Assembly: GCA_024231695.1 (NCBI GenBank)
Contig: JAAEQF010000346.1
Span: 1-47,691, forward strand
Reading direction: 5' to 3'
DNA: 47,691 nt
From: FCB group bacterium
GTDB lineage: Bacteria > Zixibacteria > MSB-5A5 > GN15 > JAAZOE01
Both the position numbers and the translations under genes were made by a program. Positions 25,197 through 35,485 of the stretch are shown one piece after another. The notes beneath the pieces are model-generated. The model was not told the DNA's origin, did not search any database, and saw nothing but the letters and a program-made list of their open reading frames with translations. The stretch's first letter is position 1. Every line of letters begins with the position of its first letter.

Positions 25197-25251
25197 ATCC
25201 TGACCCTGTTTTCCCGAAAGCGGACCGCCGAGTCAGAGACAGAGTCAGGAT
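25197..25251 (-). terminator. Long-stem terminator-like hairpin after pilD
   Basis: On the minus strand a 13-bp stem (25251-25239 with 25209-25197, one T-G pair) encloses a 29-nt loop that can itself fold on CGGCGGTCCGC, and TTTCTTT follows. It starts 2 nt after the pilD stop and likely ends the heat-shock operon transcript or protects its 3' end. Confidence 0.6.
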
Positions 25252-25253
25252 GA

Positions 25254-26039
25254 TTAGACGCGCAAGAAGTTATTGATATAGAAACTCAATAGTGAATCGC
25301 CGTACACAACGATTATCAATGCCGCTACGGCCAGAAACGGCCCAAAGGGAATCAAACGTTCCTTTCGGACTTTCTCGGACATTCCCATCCAGATCAGCGA
25401 CACGATCATGCCGATAACAGCCCCGCCCATAAAGATCAAAAGCACTTTTTGCCATCCGACAAAAGCGCCCATCATGGCCGCCATCTTGATATCACCGCCG
25501 CCCATGGCTTCTTTCTTGAAAAGCCATTCACCCAGATAAGCCACGGCCAAAAGCGCTCCGCCGCCCACAACAAATCCGATCAGGGCATTGACGATTCCGG
25601 GTGTTTCGACAAAGAAAGCTCCTATCAGACCGATAACCATGCCGGGGAAAGTTATTTTATCGGGGATAATTTGAAATTCAAGATCGATAAAAAATATGAC
25701 CAGCAGCGCCGAGGCCAGAAACCAATGCAGAGCCAATTGCAGGGTCAATCCATCAAGGAAAATGAAAAAGACATAAAGGGCGGCGTTGAGGATTTCCACC
25801 ATCGGATAACGGGCCGATATCGGTGCATTGCAAATGCGGCATTTACCCAGAAGTACTAAGTACGATATAACCGGGATATTGTCATAGAAGGCGATCCGTT
25901 TGCGGCAATTGGGACAACATGACCGTTCCAGAACCACTTTCTGTTCACGGGGCAGTCGATAGATCAGTACATTGAGAAATGAACCGATTGCCAGCCCGAG
26001 TAGAGCGGCCAGAAAATATATATAAGGGTCAGAATGCAT
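25254..26039 (-). CDS. pilD: Type IV prepilin peptidase/N-methyltransferase
   Basis: The 261-residue protein has about seven membrane helices. It shows the N-terminal motif GSFLNVLIYRLPR, the two zinc-binding CxxC pairs (CPNC and CRIC) of the methylase domain, and the two catalytic Asp of the A24 peptidase in FIDLEFQIIPDKITFPG and MGGGDIKM. It removes the leader from prepilins and methylates the new N-terminus, so it serves the pilus or secretion system whose platform genes are at 1-3265. It stands 27 nt after rsmE at the end of the heat-shock operon and 20 kb away from the pilus genes. Confidence 0.96.
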   Translation of the reverse strand: MHSDPYIYFLAALLGLAIGSFLNVLIYRLPREQKVVLERSCCPNCRKRIAFYDNIPVISYLVLLGKCRICNAPISARYPMVEILNAALYVFFIFLDGLTLQLALHWFLASALLVIFFIDLEFQIIPDKITFPGMVIGLIGAFFVETPGIVNALIGFVVGGGALLAVAYLGEWLFKKEAMGGGDIKMAAMMGAFVGWQKVLLIFMGGAVIGMIVSLIWMGMSEKVRKERLIPFGPFLAVAALIIVVYGDSLLSFYINNFLRV

Positions 26040-26066
26040 AATGATACTATCGGTCGAAACGGCTTA

Positions 26067-26807
26067 TCATTTGACCATTTTATGGTGATAAATTATCAGG
26101 GCCGGTAATACGATCCCGGCTGTCTCGGTGCGCAGAATCCTTGGACCAAGGCTGACGATTGGGATATTATGATTTTCGGCCAATTCGATCTCGGCTGAGG
26201 AAAAGCCCGATTCGGGACCGATTATTACAGTCAATTTGGCGGTTTGAAGAGATTCAACAACGGACAAAAGACCTTTCGCCGTTTCATCGGGATGAAAAAG
26301 AATACTCGATTCTATTTCTCCCGTTTTAAGAAAATCATCTAAAGCTATCGGCGTTTCGATTGTGGGGAAAACTGATCGGCCCGACTGCTTGACAGCGGCT
26401 TCGGCCACCCGCCGCCATCGATTCAATTTACGTGTTACGGCTGAACTATCTCCAACTTTAACCTTCCCCCGGTCTGTGATCAGAGGTACAAAACGGCTGA
26501 CTCCGACCTCAACTCCTTTTTCGATTACCATGTCAAATTTCGAGCCAGTGGACAGGCCGATGGCCAAAGTCAGGGATAATGACGGTTCGCCACTCAGTTT
26601 CAGAGTCTTGATTATGCGGCAAAGGACTTTTTTCGATCCAGCCTCAACGATCTCGCTAATATGGGCTGTTCCCTGACCATCGATAAGGCGTACCGTATCG
26701 CCTTTTTGCAGACGCAGAACCGAGGTCATATGCCGAGCCTCGGAGCCGTCGATGATTATATCGCGACCATCCAGATGTTCACGGTTATAGACAAAAGATT
26801 GCATCAT
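26067..26807 (-). CDS. rsmE: 16S rRNA m3U1498 methyltransferase
   Basis: The 246-residue protein has an N-terminal PUA-like domain (EARHMTSVLRLQKGDTVRLI) and a SPOUT knot domain with ILFHPDETAKGL, VIIGPESGFSSAEIELA and SLGPRILRTETAGIVLPAL. It methylates U1498 in 16S rRNA. It overlaps prmA by 4 nt (ATGA), a pairing with prmA and dnaJ found in many bacteria. Confidence 0.95.
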   Translation of the reverse strand: MMQSFVYNREHLDGRDIIIDGSEARHMTSVLRLQKGDTVRLIDGQGTAHISEIVEAGSKKVLCRIIKTLKLSGEPSLSLTLAIGLSTGSKFDMVIEKGVEVGVSRFVPLITDRGKVKVGDSSAVTRKLNRWRRVAEAAVKQSGRSVFPTIETPIALDDFLKTGEIESSILFHPDETAKGLLSVVESLQTAKLTVIIGPESGFSSAEIELAENHNIPIVSLGPRILRTETAGIVLPALIIYHHKMVK

Positions 26808-27685
26808 GGTAATTGGATATTATAAGTCAGCCATTCGCCGTCGCGACGAAGGTCATAATCGTTAAGATCGTGGCCTTTTAGAGACTTTTCAATCAGAGTT
26901 TGATCCTGATCCATAAACCCCGATAATAGCAAACGACCACCTGGCTTGACATGGTTTTTCAGCTGATCCAGAATCGGTAGAATCACTTCCTTGATGATAT
27001 TGGCCACGACGATGTCAAATTTCTCGTCGAAGGGAATGAGATCGATGGTTCCGCAATCGGCTCGGCAGACCTGATCGGTCTTGTTCAGGATGAAATTTTC
27101 CCGGCTGTTTTCCACTGCCAGCGGATTATTATCATAGGCCGCGATCCGTCCAGCGCCCTTCAGACCGGCAAAAATACTCAGTATCCCCGAGCCACAGCCA
27201 AAATCAAGCATAGAGACACCCGTCAGGTTCAACTTTTCCAATTCGGCCAGACAGCTTCGGGTCGTTTCATGTCGTCCGGTCCCGAATGCCATTTTCGGTT
27301 CGAGAATAATTTCCATTCTGTCCGGAAAGTTATTACCATCCCACGGCGGCTTGACAATGATGCTATCCCCCAATTCAAAAGCCGTAACCGAGTTCTGATA
27401 CGTTTCGATCCAGTCGCGGTTTTTAATCTCGGTTTGACTGGGAATCAGGCTTGCGTATTGAGGTTCTATCGCAGCCAGATATTTTTTCAAGCCGTCAATT
27501 CGGGATTTAATATCGAGTTCGGATGCAATGTAGAATTTTATCCGGGTTGTTGAAGCGATTTCGTCGTCTTCGATAACCAAGCCGTTGGAAATGTTTTCAA
27601 TTATATAATTGGCGACAGCTTCACGGTCATCGGCAGCAACATCAATTTCAATCTCCTGATATGACTGGACCGGTTCTATGCTCAT
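26804..27685 (-). CDS. prmA: Ribosomal protein L11 methyltransferase
   Basis: The 293-residue protein has an N-terminal substrate domain (about 1-90), a linker with IVKPPWD, and a Rossmann-like methyltransferase domain with AFGTGRHETTRSCLAELEKL, the SAM-binding MLDFGCGSGILSIFA and DIVVANIIKEVILPI. It trimethylates L11. Only 6 nt separate its start from the dnaJ stop, and its stop overlaps rsmE. Confidence 0.95.
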   Translation of the reverse strand: MSIEPVQSYQEIEIDVAADDREAVANYIIENISNGLVIEDDEIASTTRIKFYIASELDIKSRIDGLKKYLAAIEPQYASLIPSQTEIKNRDWIETYQNSVTAFELGDSIIVKPPWDGNNFPDRMEIILEPKMAFGTGRHETTRSCLAELEKLNLTGVSMLDFGCGSGILSIFAGLKGAGRIAAYDNNPLAVENSRENFILNKTDQVCRADCGTIDLIPFDEKFDIVVANIIKEVILPILDQLKNHVKPGGRLLLSGFMDQDQTLIEKSLKGHDLNDYDLRRDGEWLTYNIQLP

Positions 27686-27691
27686 CGCCTT

Positions 27692-28846
<1,155 letters not shown>

Positions 28847-28862
28847 CTATATCCAGTCGATA

Positions 28863-30800
28863 TTATTTTTTCTCGTCATCATCTACAACTTCAAAATCGG
28901 CATCAACCGCCCCGCTGTCACCGGCCGGTTCAGCTTCAGCACCGGGCGGCGGTTCCTGCGGTTCGGCCCCAGCTTCGCCGCCGGCAGCCTCCTGCTCGGC
29001 CTGAGCCTGCTTGTACATTTCCGCGGCCAGAGCATGTGAAGCCTTGGTCAATTCTTCCATGGCGTCCTTGATGGTCTGGACGACTTCCGAACCAAGGAGA
29101 GCTTTAAGCTTCTCGATAGCTTCTTCAATCTTCTTTTTCTCTTCCTCGCCAACTTTATCGCCGTGTTCCTTAAGTGTTTTTTCAGTCGTATAAATCAGCT
29201 GATCGGCTTCATTGCGAACCTGAATCAATTCTTTCTTGGCCTTGTCCGTTTCCTCATTGGCTTCGGCATCTTTGACCATTTTATCGATTTCCCCATCGGA
29301 CAGACCTGAGGATGATTCGATCTTGATCTTTTGTTCCTTGCCGGTACCGAGATCCTTGGCTGAAACATGCACAATGCCATTGGCATCAATGTCGAAGGAA
29401 ACCTCAATTTGCGGCATGCCGCGCGGCGCCGCCGGAATACCGACGAGGTCGAAGCGGCCAAGTGTACGGTTATCGACGGCCATTTCCCGTTCGCCCTGCA
29501 AAACATTGATCGACACGGCCGGTTGATTGTCGGAGGCTGTCGAAAATATCTGCGACTTTCGTGTGGGGATAGTCGTGTTGCGATCGATCAGGCGAGTCAT
29601 GACGCTACCCAGAGTCTCGATCCCAAGAGACAGCGGAGTAACGTCCAGCAGAACCACGTCTTTCAGATCACCGGCCAAAACGCCGCCCTGGATGCCGGCT
29701 CCGATGGCCACTACTTCATCCGGGTTAACGCCGCGATTGGCTTCACGGCCGAATATCTGTTGAACCACTTCCTGGACTTTGGGCATGCGGGTCATGCCAC
29801 CAACCATGATTACTTCGTTGATATCCGATGAAGCCAGCTTGGCGTCTTCAATTGCCCGGCGGCAGGGTCCGACCGAACGCTGAATGAGATCATCGACCAG
29901 CGCTTCGAATTTTGCCCGGCTGAGAGTCAGGTCGAGATGTCGGGGGCCGGATTGATCGGCGGTGACGAAAGGCAGATTGATATTGGTTTGCATGGTCGAA
30001 GAGAGTTCAACTTTGGCTTTCTCGGCCGCCTCTTTGAGCCGCTGAAGGGCCATGCGATCCTGCCGGAGGTCGATACCATTGGTTTTTTTGAACTCATCGG
30101 CCATCCAGTCGATAATCCGCTGATCAAAATCATCGCCGCCCAGATGCGTATCGCCATTAGTGGACCTGACCTCGAATACGCCATCGCCCAATTCCAGAAT
30201 GGAGACATCAAAAGTGCCGCCACCCAGATCATAAACGGCGATTTTCTGGTTTTCCTTTTTATCCAAACCGAAAGCCAGCGCGGCCGCCGTCGGCTCATTG
30301 ATAATGCGCAGAACTTCCAGACCGGCAATCCGCCCGGCATCTTTCGTGGCCTGTCTCTGACTGTCGTTGAAGTAGGCCGGGACAGTAATGACCGCCTGCG
30401 TGACCGGCCCGCCCAGATAATCCTCGGCAGTCTTTTTCAAGGTTTGCAGAATCATGGCCGATATTTCCGGCGGAGCATACTCATCGCTGCCGACCGCCAC
30501 GCGCACTTCACCTTTGTCGTTACTAACGACTTTGTATGGAACGATTTTTTCCTCATCATCCACTTCGCCGTGCCGGCGTCCCATAAACCGTTTTATTGAA
30601 AAGATCGTATTTTCCGAATTGGTAATAGCCTGCCGTTTGGCCGGAGCGCCAACCAGTCGTTCGCCATCCTTGGTAAAAGCGACAATTGACGGAGTGGTTC
30701 GCCCTCCCTCGGCATTGGGAATGACAACCGGATCGCCGCCTTCCAGAACGGCCACGCAGGAATTGGTGGTGCCCAAATCAATACCAATAACCTTGCTCAT
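28863..30800 (-). CDS. dnaK: Chaperone DnaK (Hsp70)
   Basis: The 645-residue protein is of full length. The nucleotide-binding domain starts [18 protein letters not shown] and includes [17 protein letters not shown] and [18 protein letters not shown]. The interdomain linker is [15 protein letters not shown], followed by the substrate-binding domain and a lid rich in Glu/Ala/Gly, with [13 protein letters not shown] at the end. It is the central chaperone of the operon; GrpE (20 nt upstream) is its nucleotide exchange factor. Confidence 0.99.
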   Translation of the reverse strand: MSKVIGIDLGTTNSCVAVLEGGDPVVIPNAEGGRTTPSIVAFTKDGERLVGAPAKRQAITNSENTIFSIKRFMGRRHGEVDDEEKIVPYKVVSNDKGEVRVAVGSDEYAPPEISAMILQTLKKTAEDYLGGPVTQAVITVPAYFNDSQRQATKDAGRIAGLEVLRIINEPTAAALAFGLDKKENQKIAVYDLGGGTFDVSILELGDGVFEVRSTNGDTHLGGDDFDQRIIDWMADEFKKTNGIDLRQDRMALQRLKEAAEKAKVELSSTMQTNINLPFVTADQSGPRHLDLTLSRAKFEALVDDLIQRSVGPCRRAIEDAKLASSDINEVIMVGGMTRMPKVQEVVQQIFGREANRGVNPDEVVAIGAGIQGGVLAGDLKDVVLLDVTPLSLGIETLGSVMTRLIDRNTTIPTRKSQIFSTASDNQPAVSINVLQGEREMAVDNRTLGRFDLVGIPAAPRGMPQIEVSFDIDANGIVHVSAKDLGTGKEQKIKIESSSGLSDGEIDKMVKDAEANEETDKAKKELIQVRNEADQLIYTTEKTLKEHGDKVGEEEKKKIEEAIEKLKALLGSEVVQTIKDAMEELTKASHALAAEMYKQAQAEQEAAGGEAGAEPQEPPPGAEAEPAGDSGAVDADFEVVDDDEKK

Positions 30801-30819
30801 GACTTTTTCTCCTCACACT

Positions 30820-31479
30820 TTATTCAGGTGTTGTTTTTTCATCATCAGTTTTTTTTGCGCCGCTGGATACTATTACCCGGGCATGACGCAAAACCTTATC
30901 GCCTATTTTGTACCCCTTCTGCAATTCACCGCAGACCATCCCTTCGTCGTATTCATCCGACTGCTGCTGTAACATGGCTTCATGGAAATTGGGATTGAAC
31001 GATTGTCCCAGGGCCTCGATTGTCGTTACATTTTCGCGTTTGAGTAGATCGGTGAATTGATTATAAATCAGCTCGACCCCTTGACGGTAGGCTTTCAGAT
31101 CGATCGATTCGGTATCGCCGTCCAGAGCCCGCTCGAAGTTATCGAGGATGTCGATCATTGCTTTCAGGAGGCGGAAATTGGACGACTTGATCATGTCGCC
31201 AAACTCCCGAGCCGTCCGCTTTTTGTAATTATCGAATTCCGCAGCCAGGCGCATATATCTTTCAGATTCGCTTTCCGGGGGCTCTTCCGCTTTGGTTTCG
31301 GATTTCGGCAGAGTAGTATCCTCCTGAGCGGATGTATCTTTTTCCGATTCCGTTTTATCGTCGGCCGGTTGCTCGTCGCCTGATTCCGACGAGTCTATTT
31401 TAATTTCGATTTTTTCGCCTTCGGTGGGCTGTTTTTCGTCTTTCAGAGGTTCATCCGTTTCTGTTTTTTTTCGCCTCAT
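30820..31479 (-). CDS. grpE: Nucleotide exchange factor GrpE
   Basis: The 219-residue protein has a long acidic, Lys/Glu/Ser-rich tail at the N-terminus (about 1-75), then the GrpE coiled coil (RYMRLAAEFDNYKKRTARE) and the C-terminal beta domain (GQSFNPNFHEAMLQQ, GYKIGDKVLRHARVIVS). It drives ADP release from DnaK. The acidic tail is longer than in many homologues. Confidence 0.96.
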   Translation of the reverse strand: MRRKKTETDEPLKDEKQPTEGEKIEIKIDSSESGDEQPADDKTESEKDTSAQEDTTLPKSETKAEEPPESESERYMRLAAEFDNYKKRTAREFGDMIKSSNFRLLKAMIDILDNFERALDGDTESIDLKAYRQGVELIYNQFTDLLKRENVTTIEALGQSFNPNFHEAMLQQQSDEYDEGMVCGELQKGYKIGDKVLRHARVIVSSGAKKTDDEKTTPE

Positions 31480-31502
31480 TTATTAGTATCCTCAAATTCT
31501 CA

Positions 31503-32534
31503 TTATCCGATTTTCAACACTCGGCTCAATCGACGGGCGGCATAACGCACCAGCGAAACCAGTCGGCCGTAAGGCATCCTTGTCGGTCCGATAACGCCGA
31601 TCGTCCCGGTTGTACTACCGGCTTCGTAGGATGCCGAAACGATTGAACAGGATTGGATTTCCCTGGCCCGGTTTTCAGCACCGATGGTAATGACTATCCC
31701 CCCATCGGTTTCTTCGTATTCTCGAAACAATTCGATCAAACCGTTGCGATCATCAAGCAGTTTCATGAAATCATGCAATTTTTCACGATTAGCAAATTCC
31801 GGTTGGTTGACTATATTCTCGGCTCCGCCGACATGCATCCGGCCGGGAGCGACGTTTTTCCATACATCCGAATCGCTATCAACAAACAGCCTTAATAAAC
31901 GAGGGTTACCTCCGGAATCGGCCAACCGTTCCTTAATCGTACTATGGATATGTCCCAGAGATAATCCGGCCAGCTTTTCATTGAGAACCTGCGACATATC
32001 GGACAACTCTCTGAGGCCAAACGAGGCGTCAACTTCTACTAAAATCGTTCGAGCCAGACCGGAACGGAAAGCAAGGACGACCAGCACTTTGCCCTCAGCC
32101 ATTTGAATCAATTCTATACGCGAAAGAATCGAATCATCCAGTTTGGGCGAAATCCCTACACCCAGCTGGCTGGATAGCTCGGCCAGCACCCGAGAGGTTT
32201 GCTCCAGCACGGCATCAACACCGCCACCGCGGGAAACACAGTTATCTATTAACTGCTTTTCGGTCTCGGTCAACAACTCCGGCCCCAAAAGTGAATCCAC
32301 GTAGAGCCGGTAACCGGCGTCGGTCGGAACGCGCCCGGCCGAGGTATACGGCTGTTGCACAAGCCCCATCTCTTCAAGGTCCTGCATGGTATTACGGATA
32401 GTTGCCGGGGAAATCCCCGGTTTAAATTTATTGGCGATAGTCCTCGACCCGACCGGATCGGCCGAAGAAACATAATGCGAAATCAAGCAGGCCAGGACCT
32501 TCTTCTCGCGATCACCCAGATTTTCAAAGGCCAT
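31503..32534 (-). CDS. hrcA: Heat-inducible transcription repressor HrcA
   Basis: The 343-residue protein has an N-terminal winged helix (about 1-75: DREKKVLACLISHYVSSADP, SPATIRNTMQDLEEMGLV, then PHTSAGRVPT-like QQPYTSAGRVPTDAGYRLYV), and the HrcA GAF-like and insertion domains. It ends with GVIGPTRMPYGRLVSLVRYA. HrcA binds CIRCE operators and represses chaperone genes. I start it at the ATG at 32534; a TTG at 32546 is in frame and would add four residues, but neither start has a clear ribosome site. It is the first gene of the operon, with a CIRCE-like site in its leader, so it represses itself. Confidence 0.96.
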   Translation of the reverse strand: MAFENLGDREKKVLACLISHYVSSADPVGSRTIANKFKPGISPATIRNTMQDLEEMGLVQQPYTSAGRVPTDAGYRLYVDSLLGPELLTETEKQLIDNCVSRGGGVDAVLEQTSRVLAELSSQLGVGISPKLDDSILSRIELIQMAEGKVLVVLAFRSGLARTILVEVDASFGLRELSDMSQVLNEKLAGLSLGHIHSTIKERLADSGGNPRLLRLFVDSDSDVWKNVAPGRMHVGGAENIVNQPEFANREKLHDFMKLLDDRNGLIELFREYEETDGGIVITIGAENRAREIQSCSIVSASYEAGSTTGTIGVIGPTRMPYGRLVSLVRYAARRLSRVLKIG

Positions 32535-32571
32535 CTTAATACCCAATCGTTCAACAGGATAGAGCCGCTCT

Positions 32572-32598
32572 CTGGCACTCTACACCAGAGAGTGACAA
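32572..32598 (-). promoter_or_regulatory. CIRCE-like HrcA operator
   Basis: The site reads CTGGCACTC, a 9-nt spacer, then GAGTGACAA. It matches the CIRCE half sites (TTAGCACTC and GAGTGCTAA) at 7 of 9 positions each, with the correct 9-nt spacer. It lies between the -10 box and the hrcA start. A perfect 8-bp inverted repeat (32568-32575 with 32585-32592) overlaps it off-centre. Confidence 0.85.
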
Positions 32599-32627
32599 AA
32601 ATACGCCAAAAACAGTGGCTTTGTCAA
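32598..32627 (-). promoter_or_regulatory. Predicted promoter of the hrcA-pilD operon
   Basis: On the minus strand TTGACA (32627-32622) and TATTTT (32603-32598) are 18 nt apart. The CIRCE-like operator starts right after the -10 box, so bound HrcA would block the start of transcription. Confidence 0.75.
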
Positions 32628-32690
32628 CTACTAATTTAACCGAGAGGTGTCCGGTCTGTTCCCAATGTAATTATCTGAAATCATGCCGGC

Positions 32691-33008
32691 TTAGGGGTTG
32701 GCCGGGGAAGCTGACTGCTGAGTTGTATCTTTTTTAACTTTCTTAACCGAGGTTTTCTTTTCGGCTCGATCGTCTATGCCGTTGTTGTTGTTGTCTATGA
32801 AGTTATTATAAGTCTTTTTGCTTCGAGAGGAATTGGCGGATGTAACAGAGTCGAATTTGGTTGGATCGGCTTCCGTTTTTTGCTCGATCTTGGCCGTCTT
32901 TTCCGGAGGAGGAGTCTTGTCTTTTTTGGTCTTATCTACACCCATAGCCGAACCGGCCCAGAAAAGAGCCAGACAAACAACGGTTATTGTCACAAAAACG
33001 GATTTCAT
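32691..33008 (-). CDS. Small exported basic protein, unknown
   Basis: The 105-residue protein has a signal peptide (about 1-23, ending SAMG) and then a low-complexity, Lys/Thr/Pro/Glu-rich chain. Near residues 69-79 it has FIDNNNNGIDDRAE, which resembles a single calcium-binding loop of dockerin or EF-hand type (D-x-N-x-N-G-I-D-D). The C-terminus is Lys/Ser/Gln-rich. It follows the DUF4384 protein by 54 nt and may belong to the same unit. I do not recognise a family. Confidence 0.65.
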   Translation of the reverse strand: MKSVFVTITVVCLALFWAGSAMGVDKTKKDKTPPPEKTAKIEQKTEADPTKFDSVTSANSSRSKKTYNNFIDNNNNGIDDRAEKKTSVKKVKKDTTQQSASPANP

Positions 33009-33062
33009 GATACCTCTTCAATATAGTCAGGTTCAGCTCAATGCCAACAAAAAAGATTGTCT

Positions 33063-34535
33063 CTAACGTCTTTTTCCACCACCGCGCGAAGATTTGCCTC
33101 CAGAGCTTGACTTTCCGGAAGTACCTCGACCGGTCGAGACGCGACCGGTCGATGAAGCAGTGCCCGAACTGCGTGGTGAGCTTTTATAACTACCTGATGA
33201 TTTTTTGGGCGTCGTGCTTTTACTGCCGCCACTTTTCTTGGTTGTGCCAGACTTCTTCACCGCCCCGGTTGACTTCTTGGCGCCGGAGCTTTTGGACTTG
33301 CCACTGTTTACCGCCGACCCGGACTTATTGGTTCCAGAGGAGGATTTTTTCGAAGAAGATGAGGGTTTATAGGCTTTGCCACTCTTACTTGACTTTCCGG
33401 TTGACTTTTTATAACCGCTCGATTTATTCGACTTCTTCGAACCAGAGCTGTTCCACAGCGATTTCGAGGTACTGGATTTCTTGGATGAAGGCCGATATTT
33501 CTTCGAATTAGTTCCGCTTTTGGAACTTGAACTTGCTTTGCTACCGGAGTAATCCTTCTTGCTTCCGGAACTACGATAGCTGCTGCCTTTGTACTTGGAA
33601 CTCGTAGTATTTTTGCCTATTGCTCGAGTGCTTTTCACTCGTTTCTCGGAAACCACATAACTGCTGCGATTGTACTTAGTGGGCTGTACGCGCAGATTTT
33701 TGTACCGGCTGACATGGGATTTGGTCGTCTTAACTCGCGACCGGTCGAGATATATGGTCCGATTGTGGTGAACCTGAATATGGCTTTCCCAACAATAGCC
33801 ATAACGGTCATAGATGGTAAACCAGTGGTAGCCGTAAATGACCCGGGGAATCCAGAGCGGGGCGATACCGAAATAGATGCCGTCGATATAAATCTCGGCC
33901 CCGTACGGATAATCGATGTACATCATCGAGTAGCGGTCATAATCATACCAGTGGGGCGGAGAATAGACCGGCTGGTAATAGTGTCTCTGCACCTTAACGT
34001 ATATCAGAGCCTGGTCGTAGGCCCTTTCGCAATTATCCCAGCGACAACTGAAATAACGGTCGTTGACATATTCGATGAAATCGTCGCGATCATCATTATC
34101 CTCGCAGGCGATCGGAGCACCGCCGTACCAGGCAGGGATATCCAATTCGATTTCGGAAGCTACGGCCTGAATATGTTCAATTCCCTCCGGCCCGCTGACG
34201 ATCAAGTCGTAATCTTCATCGCCGCCGGGAATGGAATAAACCTCACCCCCGCGAATAAATCCGTTTTCCCATTTCTCGCCGGGAAAAAGCAGATTGACAT
34301 CGCCCTGTGTATCGACGGTATAGATGGCCACGAAACAGTCGCGATTAGCCTGGAAGAAAACAGTGATCCCTTCCCCTTCATAATATATACCGTCTTCGTT
34401 GTCAGCCCAGACCTCGACTTCGAGGTCGCCATTTCGAGGACCGTTTTGGCGATATTCACGCACCAGATTGTCGGCGCTCGCCGCGGCCGGCAGAAGAATC
34501 AGGGCCGCCATCAGAGTTATGCAAAGTCTTTTCAT
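33063..34535 (-). CDS. Exported DUF4384/PEGA protein with Ser/Lys/Gly tail
   Basis: The 490-residue protein starts at the ATG at 34535 (AGGAAGGCGGG upstream), giving a signal peptide ending ASA near residue 21; a longer frame to 34598 has no such start. A DUF4384-type domain follows (about 30-130: DNEDGIYYEGEGITVFFQAN, VDTQGDVNLLFPG, SGPEGIEHIQAVAS). A PEGA-like domain lies near 205-265 (GAEIYIDGIYFGIAPLWI). From about residue 270 to the end the chain is almost only Ser, Lys, Gly, Thr and Ala, strongly basic and disordered. Such tails may bind nucleic acid, peptidoglycan or anionic glycans. Function unknown. Confidence 0.78.
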   Translation of the reverse strand: MKRLCITLMAALILLPAAASADNLVREYRQNGPRNGDLEVEVWADNEDGIYYEGEGITVFFQANRDCFVAIYTVDTQGDVNLLFPGEKWENGFIRGGEVYSIPGGDEDYDLIVSGPEGIEHIQAVASEIELDIPAWYGGAPIACEDNDDRDDFIEYVNDRYFSCRWDNCERAYDQALIYVKVQRHYYQPVYSPPHWYDYDRYSMMYIDYPYGAEIYIDGIYFGIAPLWIPRVIYGYHWFTIYDRYGYCWESHIQVHHNRTIYLDRSRVKTTKSHVSRYKNLRVQPTKYNRSSYVVSEKRVKSTRAIGKNTTSSKYKGSSYRSSGSKKDYSGSKASSSSKSGTNSKKYRPSSKKSSTSKSLWNSSGSKKSNKSSGYKKSTGKSSKSGKAYKPSSSSKKSSSGTNKSGSAVNSGKSKSSGAKKSTGAVKKSGTTKKSGGSKSTTPKKSSGSYKSSPRSSGTASSTGRVSTGRGTSGKSSSGGKSSRGGGKRR

Positions 34536-34609
34536 TTTATTTACCCGCCTTCCTTTCGAATCACTGTTGATTCGCTTGGAATCCGTTTCTTCTTTCATCT
34601 CGACCCGAT

Positions 34610-35485
34610 CTATGTCGCATCTCCCGGGAACAAAGCCACGGGAGGCTGACCCGGAACCCGGCGGAGATAATCGACTGCGCGAGGAACGAGAGGTTTCAAT
34701 TCCCGATTGCCGGTATCGACTTGGTAGGCCCAGTCAAAAGTGACGCCGGAAAGACTGATGCCCGTTACTCTAATCTTGGCAAAATGATTATCGGCAGTCC
34801 AGAATATGTAAGTGTGGCCGAGAATCACTTCGCTCCAACCGTTGGCCGACCAGCCGTTTTTCGGCGAATAATCAATCTCGTCGAGATGGTCGGTGTAACC
34901 CATATCTTGTATATCCGTATTTTCATCGCCGACGTTGAAGTAATAAACGCCATCACCGGGAACATATTCGAGATACAAATCACAGAATTGATGATCCCAA
35001 CTGACGACCGCTTCACCGGCAAAATACCAGCCCGAAAAAGAAGGCATATCGACAAAGTCATAAAGCGTTCGATTAGATCCCTGGGGGCGCGGCGTATCCA
35101 GAACATATTCATACGAGAGATCAGAGAGGTTGCCGTCATCATCCACCGAAGATACGGCATAGTAATAAGTATGGCCGTTGACTACATCGTCGTCGATTAA
35201 ATACTCATTGGTCGTTTCGCCGATGGCCCAGTAACCGGTATCCGGATCGGAGTCGGAGCGATAGACCACGTAAAAAGCAAAATCGCCGGCCACGTCGTCG
35301 ATCGGCAGCCATTCGACGAGAACTTCATCATCGCCGGTTATTGAATAAACACCCTGAGGGACCGGCGGCGGCCCGTCTTCGGCTACATAGACTATCGTAT
35401 CCTTGTCATCTTCACAACCGATCAAAAACATCCCCGTGAGGGCCATGACAACCATAATCAAAATGCGTGCGAATGTCGTTTTCAT
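34610..35485 (-). CDS. Fibronectin-like exported lipoprotein, unknown
   Basis: The 291-residue protein starts at the ATG at 35485, with GGAGGT 5 nt upstream; the frame extends to a GTG at 35545 without ribosome site. The signal peptide ends in the lipobox LIGC, so it is lipid-anchored near residue 24. Residues about 40-135 resemble a fibronectin type III domain (QGVYSITGDDEVLVEWLPID, YYYAVSSVDDDGNLSD). The second half is beta-rich and unrecognised (SGVTFDWAYQVD). It may be a surface protein and leads a group of three exported proteins. Confidence 0.75.
   Translation of the reverse strand: MKTTFARILIMVVMALTGMFLIGCEDDKDTIVYVAEDGPPPVPQGVYSITGDDEVLVEWLPIDDVAGDFAFYVVYRSDSDPDTGYWAIGETTNEYLIDDDVVNGHTYYYAVSSVDDDGNLSDLSYEYVLDTPRPQGSNRTLYDFVDMPSFSGWYFAGEAVVSWDHQFCDLYLEYVPGDGVYYFNVGDENTDIQDMGYTDHLDEIDYSPKNGWSANGWSEVILGHTYIFWTADNHFAKIRVTGISLSGVTFDWAYQVDTGNRELKPLVPRAVDYLRRVPGQPPVALFPGDAT

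Noticed and set aside
32270-32473. Several frames opposite hrcA, dnaK and dnaJ
   Set aside because: They are out-of-frame shadows of strongly conserved genes, without ribosome sites or family matches.
33714-34649. A 311-codon plus-strand frame opposite the DUF4384 gene
   Set aside because: It is long only because the real gene is rich in codons whose complement avoids stops; no ribosome site or recognisable protein.
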